Below are positions 14,501 to 14,622 of a stretch of 14,622 nucleotides of DNA, piece after piece; the stretch's first letter is position 1, and each line of letters starts with the position of its first letter. The translations under genes and the position numbers were made by a program. The stretch is from NCBI GenBank assembly GCA_029259455.1, contig JAPDIT010000012.1, positions 1-14,622 on the forward strand, in the 5' to 3' direction. The notes under the pieces are model-generated. The model did not search any database, was not told the DNA's origin, and was given only the letters and a program-made list of their open reading frames with translations. The DNA is from Archaeoglobi archaeon (GTDB lineage: Archaea; Halobacteriota; Archaeoglobi; Archaeoglobales; Archaeoglobaceae).

Positions 14501-14622
14501 TTAAGTGCATAACATCTTAAACTTATCACCCAAGAACTTCTCAATCCACCTTTTTGCAAAAGATATTGATTCTGTCAGCTTTTTGAAAGCTTTAGCAATT
14601 GTCTCCTTCAATTCTTCAGCAT
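14501..14622 (-). CDS. IS630-family transposase, C-terminal end (cut by window edge)
   Basis: Reading leftward from the right edge, an open frame of 39 codons ends at TAA (14501-14503). The peptide runs AEELKETIAKAFKKLTESIS and continues FAKRWIEKFLGDKFKMLCT. This matches, from memory, the C-terminal tail of archaeal IS630-type transposases, the stretch after the last catalytic acidic residue where a helix pair closes the protein. It is too short for the usual length filters. The frame is open throughout, but whether the whole element is intact cannot be judged since its start lies right of the window. It has the same strand as the decayed copy at the left edge, which preserves a different, N-terminal part, so the two cannot be compared directly. 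The AT-rich sequence to its left (14442-14500) probably holds the end of the element. Confidence 0.6.
   Translation of the reverse strand, partial: AEELKETIAKAFKKLTESISFAKRWIEKFLGDKFKMLCT

Noticed and set aside
1..14622. CRISPR arrays, tRNA or rRNA genes, toxin-antitoxin pairs, prophage genes
   Set aside because: I looked for regularly spaced repeats, tRNA-like cloverleaf ends and small defence-type gene pairs and saw none; the window is mostly housekeeping genes.

Overview
The window looks like chromosomal DNA of a hyperthermophilic euryarchaeon of the genus Archaeoglobus (A. fulgidus or a very close relative). The grounds are archaeal-only gene families (a RIO2 kinase of 282 codons whose residue numbering matches the well-studied Archaeoglobus enzyme, a DUF460 protein, an archaeal-type LeuRS, and the archaeal HMG-CoA synthase/thiolase/DUF35 trio), TATA-box promoters placed for leaderless transcripts, tightly packed genes with 1-29 nt overlaps, and relics of an IS630-type transposon. 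The species call rests on memory of those families, not on a search.

Layout. (1) 1-639, minus: a decayed IS630-family transposase, broken by several frameshifts and a stop and running off the left edge. (2) 783-4024, plus: a four-gene operon of an XRE-type regulator, HMG-CoA synthase, a thiolase-family protein and a DUF35 zinc-ribbon/OB protein. This is the entry to the mevalonate route for archaeal isoprenoid lipids. Its promoter has a TATA box between two identical 9-bp repeats 20 bp apart, plus an inverted repeat upstream. (3) 4021-9443, minus: leucyl-tRNA synthetase, then a PAS-PAS-PAS-GAF sensor with a degenerate histidine-kinase H-box and no ATPase domain, a single-domain response regulator, and a stand-alone XPF-type nuclease. 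The last three overlap one another. (4) 9505-9993, minus: an adenosine-specific-kinase family protein (PF04008). (5) 10117-13633, plus: RIO2 kinase, DUF460 (two predicted RNase H-like halves, coiled coil, C-terminal lobe) and a xylose-isomerase-like TIM barrel, each overlapping the next by 4 nt. (6) 13664-14392, plus: a crotonase-fold enzyme with its own leaderless promoter. (7) 14501-14622, minus: the 3' end of another IS630-type transposase, cut by the right edge.

Three points stand out. The thiolase in the HMG-CoA synthase operon has Asp where the nucleophilic Cys should be, so it may not be a normal thiolase. The sensor 'kinase' lacks both the phospho-accepting His and the ATPase domain, yet overlaps a response regulator with an intact phospho-acceptor Asp, which in turn is translationally coupled to a DNA-repair nuclease. 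DUF460 appears to carry two copies of an RNase H-like fold and sits in a tight operon with the ribosome-maturation kinase RIO2. No tRNA, rRNA or CRISPR array was seen, and no gene-free stretch exceeds about 300 bases.
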